Part shown: positions 1-7,790 of the stretch, piece by piece | Layout of the letters: every line of letters begins with the position of its first letter | Position numbering within the stretch: position 1 is the first letter of the stretch | NCBI RefSeq assembly: GCF_034653355.1 | Contig: NZ_JAYEER010000004.1 | Coordinates: 1 to 64,000 of the forward strand | Reading direction: 5' to 3' | DNA length: 64,000 bases | Origin: Nitrospirillum sp034653355 | GTDB lineage: Bacteria > Pseudomonadota > Alphaproteobacteria > Azospirillales > Azospirillaceae | Translations under genes and position numbers: made by a program | Notes under the pieces: model-generated | Told to the model about the DNA's origin: nothing | Database searches by the model: none | Seen by the model: only the letters and a program-made list of their open reading frames with translations

Positions 1-157
1 GGAGCGCCTGGCGCAGATGTCGGACCCCCGGGTGGTGGTGGACACCAGCGGCCTGCACCCCAAGGCCACCCTGGCCGCCAACCGCCTGTCCGAGCGTATC
101 GGCAAGATGGATGAGGCGACGCTGGACCGGCTGCTGCAGCTGATCGGCCCCGCCTGA
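1..157 (+). CDS. C-terminal end of an unidentified protein
   Basis: Only the last 51 codons are in the window; the frame is open from base 2 to the TGA at 155-157, so the start lies outside. The visible tail is hydrophilic and helical (reads ...GLHPKATLAANRLSERIGKM... and ends LIGPA). I do not recognise the family. The high-GC codon use and clean stop, with fur beginning 162 bases later on the same strand, suggest a real upstream gene rather than chance. Confidence 0.5.
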   Translation, partial: ERLAQMSDPRVVVDTSGLHPKATLAANRLSERIGKMDEATLDRLLQLIGPA

Positions 158-319
158 CCGGATGCCCTCTTTGCGGCCGCGTCGTTTCATGCGACGAAGC
201 GGCGGCAGGCTTGCGGACGATTCCGCTCGAACCGGGCGGGCCGCTCGGTTTAGAATGTTTATAGTTTCCCGTCCTTACCGGCGGCAGGTCCACCATTTCC
301 GTCTTTTGGGAGCGTCCCC

Positions 320-742
320 ATGCCATCGCGTCTTGAACAGCTTTGCATCCAGAAGGGCCTCAAGATGACCGAGCAGCGGCGGGTGATCAGCCGTGTGCTG
401 TCGGAAGCCATGGACCACCCGGATGTGGAGCAGGTGTACCGCCGCGCCGTGGAGATCGATCCCAACATCTCCATCGCCACGGTCTACCGCACCATGCGGC
501 TGTTCGAGGAAGCCAACGTCATCGAGCGGCTGGACTTCGGCGACGGCCGCGCCCGGTACGAGGAAATCCGGGACGAGCATCACCACCACCTGATCGACCT
601 GCAGTCGGGCGAGGTGATCGAGTTCCGCAATGAGGAGCTGGAGCGCCTGAAGGAAAAGGTGGCGGCGGAACTGGGCTATGAGCTGATCGGCCACCGCCTG
701 GAACTGTACGGCGTGCCGCTGAACCGCGCCAAGCGTTCCTGA
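320..742 (+). CDS. Fur-family metal-responsive transcriptional regulator
   Basis: A 140-residue protein with the Fur fold. The N-terminal winged helix has its recognition region around residues 49-70 (ISIATVYRTMRLFEEA), followed by a short dimerisation domain. The metal-site region has four consecutive histidines at 87-90, in the place of the usual HHDHL motif. There is no C-terminal CxxC pair, so the structural zinc site of classical E. coli Fur is absent, as in many alphaproteobacterial Fur/Mur proteins. It could sense iron or manganese; Mur or Irr-like roles cannot be separated from sequence alone. A 69-codon unknown gene follows 10 nt after its stop, probably co-transcribed. No obvious palindromic Fur box was seen upstream. 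Confidence 0.9.
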   Translation: MPSRLEQLCIQKGLKMTEQRRVISRVLSEAMDHPDVEQVYRRAVEIDPNISIATVYRTMRLFEEANVIERLDFGDGRARYEEIRDEHHHHLIDLQSGEVIEFRNEELERLKEKVAAELGYELIGHRLELYGVPLNRAKRS

Positions 743-752
743 GGGGCCGACC

Positions 753-962
753 ATGGGCTGCCGCGGGGATGCCACGTCCGATTGCTGCCGACCCGCCGTC
801 GTGCGGGCGTACCAGGAGATGCGTGGCAAGGGGCAGCCGGAGAAGTTCTGCCTGGAGGCGGCGATCACCGTCTACCGTTGGCACCACCCCAGCCCGGACG
901 ACCTGCCGCCCGAGGTCATGGCCATGGTGACCGGCTGGGTGCATGACGGCCCGCGGCACTGA
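753..962 (+). CDS. Small conserved-looking hypothetical protein
   Basis: A 69-residue protein starting 10 nt after the fur-family gene, with a GAGGGG ribosome-binding site before its ATG. It has a Cys pair near the N-terminus (residues 11-12) and another Cys around residue 33, and a centre containing EAAITVYRWHHP. No transmembrane segment or known motif is recognised. The tight spacing argues for co-expression with the Fur-family regulator, so a metal-related role is possible but is only inferred from position. A stem-loop repeat follows directly after its stop. Confidence 0.6.
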   Translation: MGCRGDATSDCCRPAVVRAYQEMRGKGQPEKFCLEAAITVYRWHHPSPDDLPPEVMAMVTGWVHDGPRH

Positions 963-969
963 TTCCTGT

Positions 970-1004
970 GGCCTTTGATCGTGACCGGTCAAAGGCTCCC
1001 CTCG
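970..1004 (+). repeat. 3'-end hairpin repeat, family 2, copy 1
   Basis: A stem-loop with arms CCTTTGA (972-978) and TCAAAGG (989-995). The core TGATCGTGACCGGTCA recurs at 43407-43438 with one change, and both copies are followed by CCCCTCG. It begins about 8 nt after the stop of the preceding gene, in the same orientation. It lacks a T-run, so it is not a classical terminator. Confidence 0.6.
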
Positions 1005-1197
1005 GCCGTCGGCCGTACCATGGACGACGCGACCGATGAATGGCGCCGCCGGGAGCACGCCGGCCAATGACGGCCGTCACCCTTGCAGCACCCTGCCCTT
1101 GCGCCCCTTGCACTGGTCTTTGGGCCCGGGCGCCCGTATGGTCCGGCGCCATCAGCCCCGGCTGAACCTGTCAGCCCTTGAGCAGAGGCGCCGCCCC

Positions 1198-2493
1198 ATG
1201 ATTCCGCGCTATAGCCGCCCCCAGATGGTCAAGATTTGGGAACCGGAGAACCGGTTCCGGATCTGGTTCGAGATCGAGGCCCACGCCTGCGACGCGCAGG
1301 CCGAGCTGGGCGTCATCCCCAAGGAGGCGGCGGCCGCCGTGTGGGAACGCGCCAAATGGGACGTGGCCCGCATCGACGAGATCGAGCGCGAGACCAAGCA
1401 CGACGTCATCGCCTTCCTGACCAACCTGGCGGAGCATGTCGGCCCCGAGGCCCGCTTCGTCCACCAGGGCATGACCTCCAGCGACGTGCTGGACACTTGC
1501 CTGGCGGTCCAGCTGAAAGAGGCGACCGACCTGCTGCTGGCGGACATGGACGCCCTGCTGGCCGCCCTGGCGCGCCGGGCGCAGGAGCACAAGTACACCC
1601 CCAGCATCGGCCGCAGCCACGGCATCCATGCCGAGCCGGTGACCTTCGGCTTGAAGCTGGCCGGCCACTACGCCGCCTTCCAGCGCGGCCGCGACCGTCT
1701 GGCCGCCGCCCGGGATGAGATCGCCACCTGCGCCATCTCCGGCGCCGTCGGCACCTTCGCCAACATCGACCCCCGGGTCGAGGAGCATGTGGCCGCCAAG
1801 CTGGGCCTGACGGTGGAGCCGATGTCCACCCAGGTGATCCCGCGCGACCGTCACGCCATGTACTTCGCCGTCCTGGCGGTCATCGCCGCCAGCATCGACA
1901 ACCTGGCCACGGAAGTCCGCCACCTGCAGCGCAGTGAAGTGCGTGAGGCTGAGGAATATTTCAGCCCGGGCCAGAAAGGCTCGTCGGCCATGCCGCACAA
2001 GCGCAACCCGGTGCTGTCGGAAAACCTGTCGGGCCTGTCCCGCCTGATCCGCAGCCACGTGGTGCCGGCGCTGGAGAACGTGACCCTGTGGCATGAGCGC
2101 GACATCAGCCACTCCTCGGTGGAGCGCGTCATCGCCCCCGACGCCACCATCGCCCTGGACTTCGCCCTGTCCCGCCTGACCGGCATGATCGACAAGCTGG
2201 TGGTCTATCCGGAAAACATGCAGCGCAACCTGGACATGCTGGGCGGCCTGCACAACAGCCAGCGCGTCCTGCTGGCCCTGACCCAGGCCGGCATGAGCCG
2301 CGAGGACGCCTACCGCGCCGTGCAGCGCAACGCCATGCCGGTGTGGCTGGAGGGCAAGGACTTCCGCACCCTGCTGAAGGCCGACGCCGACGTGGCCCGG
2401 CACCTGACGGCCGCGCAGATCGACGGCGCCTTCGACCTGGACTACCACACCAAGCACGTCGACACGGTGTTCAAGCGCGTGTTTGGGGAGTAG
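1198..2493 (+). CDS. purB: Adenylosuccinate lyase
   Basis: A 431-residue cytosolic enzyme of the fumarase/aspartase superfamily. It cleaves SAICAR to AICAR and adenylosuccinate to AMP in purine synthesis. The superfamily signature SSAMPHKRNP lies at about residues 262-271, the flexible Ser loop of the active site. Other active-site regions are TSSDVLDT near 94 and GRSHGIHAEP near 139. The open frame extends upstream to 1036, but the ATG at 1198 follows AGCAGAGG and gives the usual family start and length, so it is preferred. purC and purS lie about 1.6 kb downstream on the same strand, separated by two unrelated genes. The stop is followed after 5 nt by a dispersed 3'-end repeat, then by a terminator shared with the convergent ATPase zeta gene. 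Confidence 0.97.
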   Translation: MIPRYSRPQMVKIWEPENRFRIWFEIEAHACDAQAELGVIPKEAAAAVWERAKWDVARIDEIERETKHDVIAFLTNLAEHVGPEARFVHQGMTSSDVLDTCLAVQLKEATDLLLADMDALLAALARRAQEHKYTPSIGRSHGIHAEPVTFGLKLAGHYAAFQRGRDRLAAARDEIATCAISGAVGTFANIDPRVEEHVAAKLGLTVEPMSTQVIPRDRHAMYFAVLAVIAASIDNLATEVRHLQRSEVREAEEYFSPGQKGSSAMPHKRNPVLSENLSGLSRLIRSHVVPALENVTLWHERDISHSSVERVIAPDATIALDFALSRLTGMIDKLVVYPENMQRNLDMLGGLHNSQRVLLALTQAGMSREDAYRAVQRNAMPVWLEGKDFRTLLKADADVARHLTAAQIDGAFDLDYHTKHVDTVFKRVFGE

Positions 2494-2498
2494 TTTTT

Positions 2499-2625
2499 GT
2501 TCCCTCAGGCGGCGGGCGCGGGCATCCGCCCGCTTGCCTTGTCCTCGTTTTCCAGTCCGCTGATGCTCCCCCGGAAAACTCCGGCGGACGCAGTCGCGTC
2601 CTACAGCGACATGGAATGCCGCTGG
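2499..2625 (+). repeat. 3'-UTR structured repeat, family 1, copy A (after purB)
   Basis: Starts 5 nt after the purB stop, in sense orientation. It begins GTTCCCTCAGGCGGCGGGCG, continues through a stem GCGGGCG/CGCCCGC, a conserved block near GCCTTGTCCTCG and CAGTCC, then CCGGAAAACTCCGG and the stem GACGC-AGTC-GCGTC, and ends CCTACAGCG. It is nearly identical over its first half to the copy at 50140-50270. Other copies lie at 17446-17534, 20053-20132, 21494-21600 and 38055-38162. Confidence 0.85.
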
Positions 2626-2637
2626 TCAAACACAAAC

Positions 2638-2675
2638 AAAAAAGGGGCGCTCCCGTATGGGCCCGCCCCTTTTTT
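2638..2675. terminator. Bidirectional rho-independent terminator
   Basis: The inverted repeat AAAAGGGGCG/CGCCCCTTTT is flanked by an A-run on one side and a T-run on the other. It lies between the convergent purB and ATPase zeta genes and can serve both. Confidence 0.9.
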
Positions 2676-2692
2676 GATGATCTTTTTACGGA

Positions 2693-3013
2693 TCAGTCGG
2701 CCATCACTTGCTGGCGGGCCACTTCCAGCGTGTGCTCCATCTCCTTCTCCACGCGGTGGGAGGAGATGTCGATGCCCTTGGCGGTGAAGTCGGCCATGAT
2801 GCGGGCCAGCACGTCCTGGTGGCCGGGCTCGCGCAGGTCTTCCGAGACCATTTCCTTGGCGTAGGCGGCGGCCTCGTCGCCCGTCAGGCCCAGGTGCTGG
2901 GCGGCCCACTCGCCCATCAGGCGGGCGCGGCGGACGTAGATGCGGAACAGCAGTTCCTCGTCATGCTTGAACTTGGCCTCGAAAGCCTGTTCGCGTTCGT
3001 CAAAGGTCGTCAT
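2693..3013 (-). CDS. F1-ATPase inhibitor zeta subunit (DUF1476)
   Basis: A 106-residue, mostly helical, charged protein of the family that in alphaproteobacteria binds F1-ATPase and blocks ATP hydrolysis. The start MTTFDEREQAFEAKF is the typical N-terminus, whose first helix is the inhibitory segment. A longer frame to 3031 exists, but the six extra residues are not family-like. Recognisable regions are EEKFAKHDEELLF-like residues 11-25 and a C-terminal helix ending VARQQVMAD. It is convergent with purB and shares its terminator. The family is essentially alphaproteobacterial and supports the taxonomic placement. Confidence 0.92.
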   Translation of the reverse strand: MTTFDEREQAFEAKFKHDEELLFRIYVRRARLMGEWAAQHLGLTGDEAAAYAKEMVSEDLREPGHQDVLARIMADFTAKGIDISSHRVEKEMEHTLEVARQQVMAD

Positions 3014-3169
3014 CGCTATTCCTCGAAGCACAGCTCTGGGTGGTTTCGATTTCCCCCGGCAGCCTTATATATCGGGTGGTCGCTTGCGGTCTACAGCCCC
3101 CGGGGCAATACGCCGCCCCCGGGGCCTTTCCCGAAGCGGCGCCAATACTCTGTCAGGTGCCTTCATCCC

Positions 3170-3928
3170 ATGTGCAGCGTCATCCTCCTCCGCCGTCCCG
3201 GCCACGCCTGGCCCCTGATCGTGGCCGCCAACCGGGACGAGATGAACAACCGTCCCTGGCTGCCCCCCGGCCGCCACTGGCCCGACCGGCCGGAGGTGGT
3301 GGCCGGCAAGGATGAGCTGGCGGACGGCAGCTGGTGCGGCCTGAACGACACCGGCGTCCTGGCCGCCGTGCTGAATCGCGAGGGCACGCTGGGCCCGGCG
3401 GCCGGCAAGCGGTCGCGCGGGGAGCTGGTGCTGGAGGCGCTGGACCATGCCGACGCCCCGGTGGAGGCGCTGTCGGATTTGGACACCCGCGCCTACCGTC
3501 CCTTCAATCTGCTGCTGGCCGACAACCGCGACGCCTGGCTGCTGGAACATACAGGGGAGGCGGGGCGCACACGGGTGCGGGTGACGCCCATCCCCGAGGG
3601 GGTGTCCATGATCACCGCCCGCGGCTTGAACGCCGCAGACTGCCCGCGCACCCGGCGCTACCGCCCCCTGTTCGCCGCCGCACCGGCGCCGGACCCGGAA
3701 ACCAACCATTGGGCGGAATGGGAGATGCTGTTGGCCAGTCGTGTCAGCGGCGCCGGGGATGATCCGCGCGAGGCCCTATGCATTGTGACACCTCAGGGCT
3801 TCGAGACCACCAGCAGTTCCATCATCGCCCTGCCGGCCATGGACCGCGCCGGGGTGCTTCCCCGCTGGCGCTTCGCCGCCGGCCGGCCGGACCAGGCACC
3901 CTTCCTTGATATGGAATTGGGCCGGTAA
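3170..3928 (+). CDS. NRDE/TANGO2-family protein
   Basis: A 252-residue protein of the NRDE (TANGO2) family, named for the Asn-Arg-Asp-Glu motif, here at residues 21-24 after MCSVILL. The conserved Cys at position 2 is present. Other family features are the block GSWCGLND around residue 58 and the central YRPFNLLLAD. Members are proposed to act in heme or lipid handling in eukaryotes; the bacterial role is not established. The frame is open upstream to 2708, but that part overlaps the antisense zeta gene, so the ATG at 3170 is chosen. It is a monocistronic gene between purB and purC, with purC following 169 nt later. Confidence 0.85.
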   Translation: MCSVILLRRPGHAWPLIVAANRDEMNNRPWLPPGRHWPDRPEVVAGKDELADGSWCGLNDTGVLAAVLNREGTLGPAAGKRSRGELVLEALDHADAPVEALSDLDTRAYRPFNLLLADNRDAWLLEHTGEAGRTRVRVTPIPEGVSMITARGLNAADCPRTRRYRPLFAAAPAPDPETNHWAEWEMLLASRVSGAGDDPREALCIVTPQGFETTSSSIIALPAMDRAGVLPRWRFAAGRPDQAPFLDMELGR

Positions 3929-4097
3929 GTCCGACCGTATAGGCGCCCGGCGTGGGGCGAGGGGTGCCCGACATTGTACAGGACCCCATTGCTTGCTATA
4001 TCCTCGCCATCAGGGCCGGCCCTCGGGCGCGGGCGTTCCGCTATGCGCACGTCCGCCCGATGCCGCCCGCATCCGTTCGTTCGAAAGAAGTGATCCC

Positions 4098-4856
4098 ATG
4101 TCTCGACGCCGGCGGATCTACGAAGGCAAGGCCAAAGACCTGTTTGAAGGGCCTGAGCCCGGCACGCTGGTTCAGTACTTCAAGGATGATACGTCCCATG
4201 AGCAGAAGAAGGGCGTCATCACCGGCAAGGGCGTGCTGAACAACCGCATCTCCGAATACCTGATGACCCGCCTGGGCGAGATGGGGGTGCCCACCCATTT
4301 CGTCCGCCGCCTGAACATGCGTGAGCAGCTGGTGCGCGAGGTGGAGATCATCCCGGTCGAGGTGGTGGTGCGCAATGTCGCCGCCGGCTCGCTCAGCAAG
4401 CGCTTCGGCATTCCCGAAGGCACGCAGCTGCCCCGCTCCATCATCGAGTTCTATTACAAGTCCGACGAGCTGGGCTGCCCCATGGTGTCGGAGGAGCACA
4501 TCACCGCCTTCGGCTGGGCGGGGCCCCAGGACCTGGACGACATGCTGTCGCTCAGCCTGCGCATCAACGACTACCTGTCCGGCCTGTTCCTGGGCACGGG
4601 CCTGAAGCTGGTGGACTTCAAGGTGGAGTTTGGCCGGCTGTGGGACAATGACGAGATGCGCATCGTCCTGGCCGATGAGATCAGCCCGGACAATTGCCGC
4701 CTGTGGGACATCAAGACCAACGAGAAGCTGGACAAGGACCGCTTCCGCCAGGACCTGGGCAAGGTCGAGGAAGCCTACCAGGAAGTGGCCCGCCGCCTGG
4801 GCATCCTGCCTGAGGGCGGCCCCGGCGACGTCAAGGCGCCCAAGCTGATGCAGTGA
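4098..4856 (+). CDS. purC: Phosphoribosylaminoimidazole-succinocarboxamide synthase
   Basis: A 252-residue SAICAR synthetase. It joins CAIR and aspartate with ATP hydrolysis in de novo purine synthesis. Its ATP-binding N-terminus carries YEGKAKDLFE at residues 8-17. The signature regions VDFKVEFG and DEISPDNCRLWD lie near residues 175 and 192-203. The reading frame is open to 3906, but the ATG at 4098 starts a typical family N-terminus. purS follows 80 nt downstream. purQ and purL, commonly next in alphaproteobacteria, are not in the window; a tetracycline-resistance module lies there instead. Confidence 0.97.
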   Translation: MSRRRRIYEGKAKDLFEGPEPGTLVQYFKDDTSHEQKKGVITGKGVLNNRISEYLMTRLGEMGVPTHFVRRLNMREQLVREVEIIPVEVVVRNVAAGSLSKRFGIPEGTQLPRSIIEFYYKSDELGCPMVSEEHITAFGWAGPQDLDDMLSLSLRINDYLSGLFLGTGLKLVDFKVEFGRLWDNDEMRIVLADEISPDNCRLWDIKTNEKLDKDRFRQDLGKVEEAYQEVARRLGILPEGGPGDVKAPKLMQ

Positions 4857-4936
4857 GTTCCGGTCCCGGGGGCGATTTCGCCCCGGGCCTTTTCATATCC
4901 CTCGTTTTGCGTAGAACCAACCAGGAAGCATCGATC

Positions 4937-5176
4937 ATGAAGGCCAAGGTTACCGTCACGCTGAAGCACGGCGTCCTCGATCCCCAGGGCAAGGCCATCG
5001 GCCACGCCCTGCAGACCCTGGGCTTCGACGGCGTGGGCGAAGTCCGTCAGGGCAAGCTGATCGAGCTGGACCTGGAAGAGACCGACCCCGCCAAGGCCAA
5101 GGCGGCGGTGGAGTCGATGTGCCAGCGCCTGCTGGCCAACACGGTCATCGAGAACTACGCCATCGAGCTGGTCTGA
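4937..5176 (+). CDS. purS: Phosphoribosylformylglycinamidine synthase subunit PurS
   Basis: A 79-residue small subunit of the three-part FGAM synthase (PurS-PurL-PurQ), which converts FGAR to FGAM using glutamine-derived ammonia. It begins MKAKVTVTLKHGVLDPQG and contains LGFDGVGEVRQGK and IELDLEE, all typical of PurS. The open frame reaches 4853 within the end of purC; the ATG at 4937 after AACCAGGAAG is the family start. A G/C-rich stem-loop follows the stop directly. Its partners purQ and purL are missing here, which is unusual and suggests an insertion or rearrangement downstream. Confidence 0.96.
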   Translation: MKAKVTVTLKHGVLDPQGKAIGHALQTLGFDGVGEVRQGKLIELDLEETDPAKAKAAVESMCQRLLANTVIENYAIELV

Positions 5177-5184
5177 GTCCCGGT

Positions 5185-5209
5185 CCGGGGCGGCGCCCGG
5201 CCGCCCCGG
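5185..5209. terminator. Stem-loop between purS and tetR
   Basis: A perfect 10-bp stem CCGGGGCGGC/GCCGCCCCGG with a 5-nt loop. It lies 8 nt after the purS stop and 6 nt before the tetR end. There is no strong T-run, so it may be a weak terminator or a 3'-end protector for the two convergent genes. Confidence 0.55.
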
Positions 5210-5215
5210 TGCCCC

Positions 5216-5839
5216 TTATTCCGCCGGTTTCAGACCGGCGATGAAATAGCCCAGCGCCCGGTCGAACGCGGCGTCCGGGCTGTCCCCCAGGATGCCGGCC
5301 ATCGCCGCCGCCATCAGTGGCGCCTCGGGCCCCACCTCCGGCAGGGTCTGGCCGGCGCGGTCGGCCGCGTCCGTGGCCCGCGCCTGCTCCTCCAGCACCC
5401 ATCCCACGACGAAGCGCGACAGCGCGATCATGATGCACAGCGCGTCCGCCGGGGCGAAGCCGTGCCGGCACAGCAGGCCCACCTGCGCCTCCGCCAGCGG
5501 CATCTGTTCCGCCAGCGGGCCGGTGCCGGCGTGCACGCGGGCGCCGTCGCGATAGGCCAGCAGGGCGTGGCGGAAGCTGCGGACGTTCAGCGTCAGCCAC
5601 GCCCGCCAGTCTGCCTCCCCCTCCGGTGGCCACACATGCTTGTGCTGCGCCAGCATGGCCACGGCCATGGCGTCCAACAGCGCGCGCTTATTACGGAAAT
5701 GCCAGTACAGGGTGGGCGACTGCACGCCCAGGCGCGCCGCCAGCAGGCGGGTGCTGAGCCCGTCCATCCCCACCTCGTTCAGCAGATCCAAGGCCGCGCG
5801 CACCACCGTGTCGCGGGTCAGTTTGCCCTCTGGCCGCAT
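5216..5839 (-). CDS. tetR: Tetracycline repressor TetR
   Basis: A 207-residue repressor matching the TetR class in length and layout. The N-terminal helix-turn-helix spans about residues 28-50 (LSTRLLAARLGV then SPTLYWHFRNKRALLDA). Drug-binding residues known in TetR(B) are recognisable at a constant offset: N85, H103 and T106 in ARVHAGTGP, and a Glu pair near 153. The frame is open to 6031, but upstream starts lie in the operator. The ATG at 5839 has GGAGG 5 nt before it and gives the class length. It is divergent from tetA, with two tet operators between, so it should repress both genes until tetracycline-Mg binds. Confidence 0.93.
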   Translation of the reverse strand: MRPEGKLTRDTVVRAALDLLNEVGMDGLSTRLLAARLGVQSPTLYWHFRNKRALLDAMAVAMLAQHKHVWPPEGEADWRAWLTLNVRSFRHALLAYRDGARVHAGTGPLAEQMPLAEAQVGLLCRHGFAPADALCIMIALSRFVVGWVLEEQARATDAADRAGQTLPEVGPEAPLMAAAMAGILGDSPDAAFDRALGYFIAGLKPAE

Positions 5840-5865
5840 GCCGTCCTCCATTCGCGCTTGACTCT

Positions 5866-5878
5866 CTATCATCGATAG
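5866..5878. promoter_or_regulatory. tet operator 1
   Basis: The palindrome CTATCATCGATAG matches the canonical tetO core (CTATCAnTGATAG) apart from one position near the centre. It lies just upstream of the tetR start. A TTGACT-like -35 for tetA rightward transcription lies at 5859-5864. Confidence 0.88.
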
Positions 5879-5891
5879 GGAAAATGCAACT

Positions 5892-5904
5892 CTATCAGTG
5901 ATAG
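5892..5904. promoter_or_regulatory. tet operator 2
   Basis: CTATCAGTGATAG is an exact tetO core. It lies 26 bp from operator 1 and 20 bp before the tetA start, the arrangement expected of a TetR-controlled divergent promoter. Confidence 0.92.
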
Positions 5905-5924
5905 GGATTTGAAGGCGTGGCGTC

Positions 5925-7139
5925 ATGAACAGGGCGTTGTATGTGGTTTTCCTGGCTATGGCGCTGGATGCGGTGGGCATCGGCATCATCATGCCCATCC
6001 TGCCGGGACTGTTGCGCGAAGTGACCGGCACGGACGACGTGGCGCCGCTCTATGGCCTGCTGCTGGCGATCTTCGCCCTGATGCAGTTCTTTTGCGCCCC
6101 GGTGCTGGGTGCGCTCAGCGACCGCTACGGGCGGCGCCCCATCCTGCTGCTGTCGCTGATCGGCGGGGCGCTGGATTATCTGGCCCTGGCCTGGTCCCCC
6201 AACATCTGGGTGGTGGCGGGCGGCCGCATCCTGGCCGGCGTCACCTCCGCCAACATGGCGGTCATCACCGCCTACATCACCGACACGACGGAAGAGGCGG
6301 GGCGGGCCAAGCAGTTCGGACGCATGAGTGCCGCCTTCGGCGTCGGCTTCATCGCCGGCCCAGCCCTGGGTGGCCTGCTGGGCATGGTTTCGCTGCGGGC
6401 ACCCTTCCTGCTGGCGGCTGGCTTGAACGGCCTCAACTTCCTGCTGGCGCTGCTGGTGCTGCCGGAGTCGCGGCCGGCGACAACGGAGCGCACGCCCATC
6501 AAGCTCGGCGCCCTGAACGCCTTCGGCTCCCTGCGCTGGGCCGTCGGCGTGCCGGTGCTGGCGCGGCTGCTGGTGGTTTATGTCCTGGCGGAAGGGGCGG
6601 GCCAGTTGGCGGCCTCGCTCTGGGTGCTGAATGGCCAGGACCGTTTCGCCTGGGACGCGTCGGTGGTGGGCTGGTCGCTGGCGGCCTTTGGTTTTCTGCA
6701 CGCCATCGCCCAGACCTTCGTGACGGAACCGGTGACCCGGCGACTGGGTGAACGGGGCGCCTTCATCCTGGCGGCGGTGGCGGACGGCGTGGCCTACGCC
6801 GTCATGGCCTTCGCCACCCATGGACTGGCCGTCTTCCTCATCATGCCGCTGCTGTCCCTGGGCGGCATCGTCGGGCCGGCCCTGCAGGCGCTGATGTCCT
6901 TCCGCGTCGGCCAGGACCGGCAGGGGGAACTGCAGGGCACGCTGGCGGCGCTGGGCAGCCTGGTGGGCATTGGCGGCCCGCTGCTCTTCACCGCCGTCTA
7001 TGGCGCCACCCAGACCACCATGCCGGGTGCCGTCTGGCTGCTGGGCGTGGCGGCCTACGCCATCGCCGTTCCGTTGCTGCCCAGCCGCCGCGCCCTGGCG
7101 CCCACTGGGACAACCGCTGGCGCGCCGGCGGGGGAATGA
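5925..7139 (+). CDS. tetA: Tetracycline efflux MFS transporter, TetA class
   Basis: A 404-residue inner-membrane antiporter of the major facilitator superfamily (DHA1, 12-TM tetracycline group) that exchanges a tetracycline-metal complex for protons. Hydrophobic segments are spaced as 12 helices. The first contains ALDAVGIGIIMPILP (residues 12-26), typical of TetA. Motif A is GALSDRYGRRP at about residues 62-72, between helices 2 and 3. Helix 5 carries the motif C-like FGVGFIAGPALGG. It is paired with divergent tetR and two operators, so it is drug-inducible. Its class cannot be assigned by eye. Both genes have the high GC of their neighbours, so the module may be a long-standing resident or from a similar donor. 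Confidence 0.92.
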   Translation: MNRALYVVFLAMALDAVGIGIIMPILPGLLREVTGTDDVAPLYGLLLAIFALMQFFCAPVLGALSDRYGRRPILLLSLIGGALDYLALAWSPNIWVVAGGRILAGVTSANMAVITAYITDTTEEAGRAKQFGRMSAAFGVGFIAGPALGGLLGMVSLRAPFLLAAGLNGLNFLLALLVLPESRPATTERTPIKLGALNAFGSLRWAVGVPVLARLLVVYVLAEGAGQLAASLWVLNGQDRFAWDASVVGWSLAAFGFLHAIAQTFVTEPVTRRLGERGAFILAAVADGVAYAVMAFATHGLAVFLIMPLLSLGGIVGPALQALMSFRVGQDRQGELQGTLAALGSLVGIGGPLLFTAVYGATQTTMPGAVWLLGVAAYAIAVPLLPSRRALAPTGTTAGAPAGE

Positions 7140-7160
7140 GGCGCGCGCTTCGCCCGCGCG

Positions 7161-7683
7161 TCAGTCGGCTTTCGCTCCCGCCCTCTCCGCCTCATCCCGG
7201 TTCGCCTGGCTGGCACCGGCGTGGACCAGCAGGTTGTCGCGCAGGCGGCTGACCGTCTTCTGGATCACCTTGAACTCCTCCGGCGTCAGGCCGCTGGCCT
7301 TCACCAGATTGCGCTGCCCCCCTTTTCCCGCAGCTGGCGGCCGGCCGGGGTCAGGCTGACCCGCACCTGGCGCTCATCCGCCGGGTCGCGGCGGCGCTGC
7401 AGATAGCCCAGCGACTCCAGCTTCTTCAGGATGGGGGTCAGGGTATTCAATTCCAGGAACAGCTTCTCACCCAGGCCGCTGACCGTCTGGTCGTCCTGCT
7501 CCCACAGGGCGACGATCGCGATCCACTGGGTATAAGTCACGCCCAGTTCATCCAAGATCGCCTTGTAGGCGCGGCCGTACGCTAGGTTCGCGGAATAGAC
7601 GGCGAAGCACAGGAAATCCGCCAGCTTCGGCTGGGGGGCGGGGGGGCGGCGCTGTCTGGCACCGGGGCGTCAGGGGATGTCAT
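7161..7683 (-). pseudogene. MarR/OhrR-like regulator with two frameshifts
   Basis: The minus strand from an ATG at 7683 (after GGAAGGAACGCCG) encodes a MarR-family regulator in three pieces. Piece 1 is a Pro-rich N-terminus. Piece 2 contains PKLADFLCFAVYSANLAYGR and the winged-helix region ending RQLREKGG. Piece 3 is NLVKASGLTPEEFKVIQKTV to the stop at 7161. Adding one C to the C-run around 7640 and one G to the G-run near 7322 restores a continuous frame of about 174 residues. The retained Cys in FLCFAVYSA is the position of the peroxide-sensing Cys of OhrR. Both lesions lie in homopolymers, so this may be an intact gene with base-calling errors. It is divergent from dipZ and probably regulates it. 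Confidence 0.8.
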
Positions 7684-7750
7684 CGGCGTTCCTTCCGATA
7701 AGGGCATCGAGGGGGCCTTCCGGCCTGTCGCACCCTATATAACACGCATG

Positions 7751-7790
7751 CGATTAAATCGGGAATTGACTCTGCATCGGAATAGATGCA
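7751..7790. promoter_or_regulatory. Operator-like palindromes between the MarR-like gene and dipZ
   Basis: Two inverted repeats lie in the AT-rich divergent intergenic region: CGATTAAATCG (7751-7761) and TGCATC-N6-GATGCA (7773-7790). A related half pattern (GCATCCGATCTAAACGG) follows near 7800. The position and symmetry suit binding by the divergent MarR-type regulator. No experimental match is claimed. Confidence 0.5.

Noticed and set aside
1036..1197. Upstream extension of purB to the ATG at 1036
   Set aside because: The extra 54 residues are Pro/Arg-rich and not family-like; the ATG at 1198 has a ribosome site and gives normal length.
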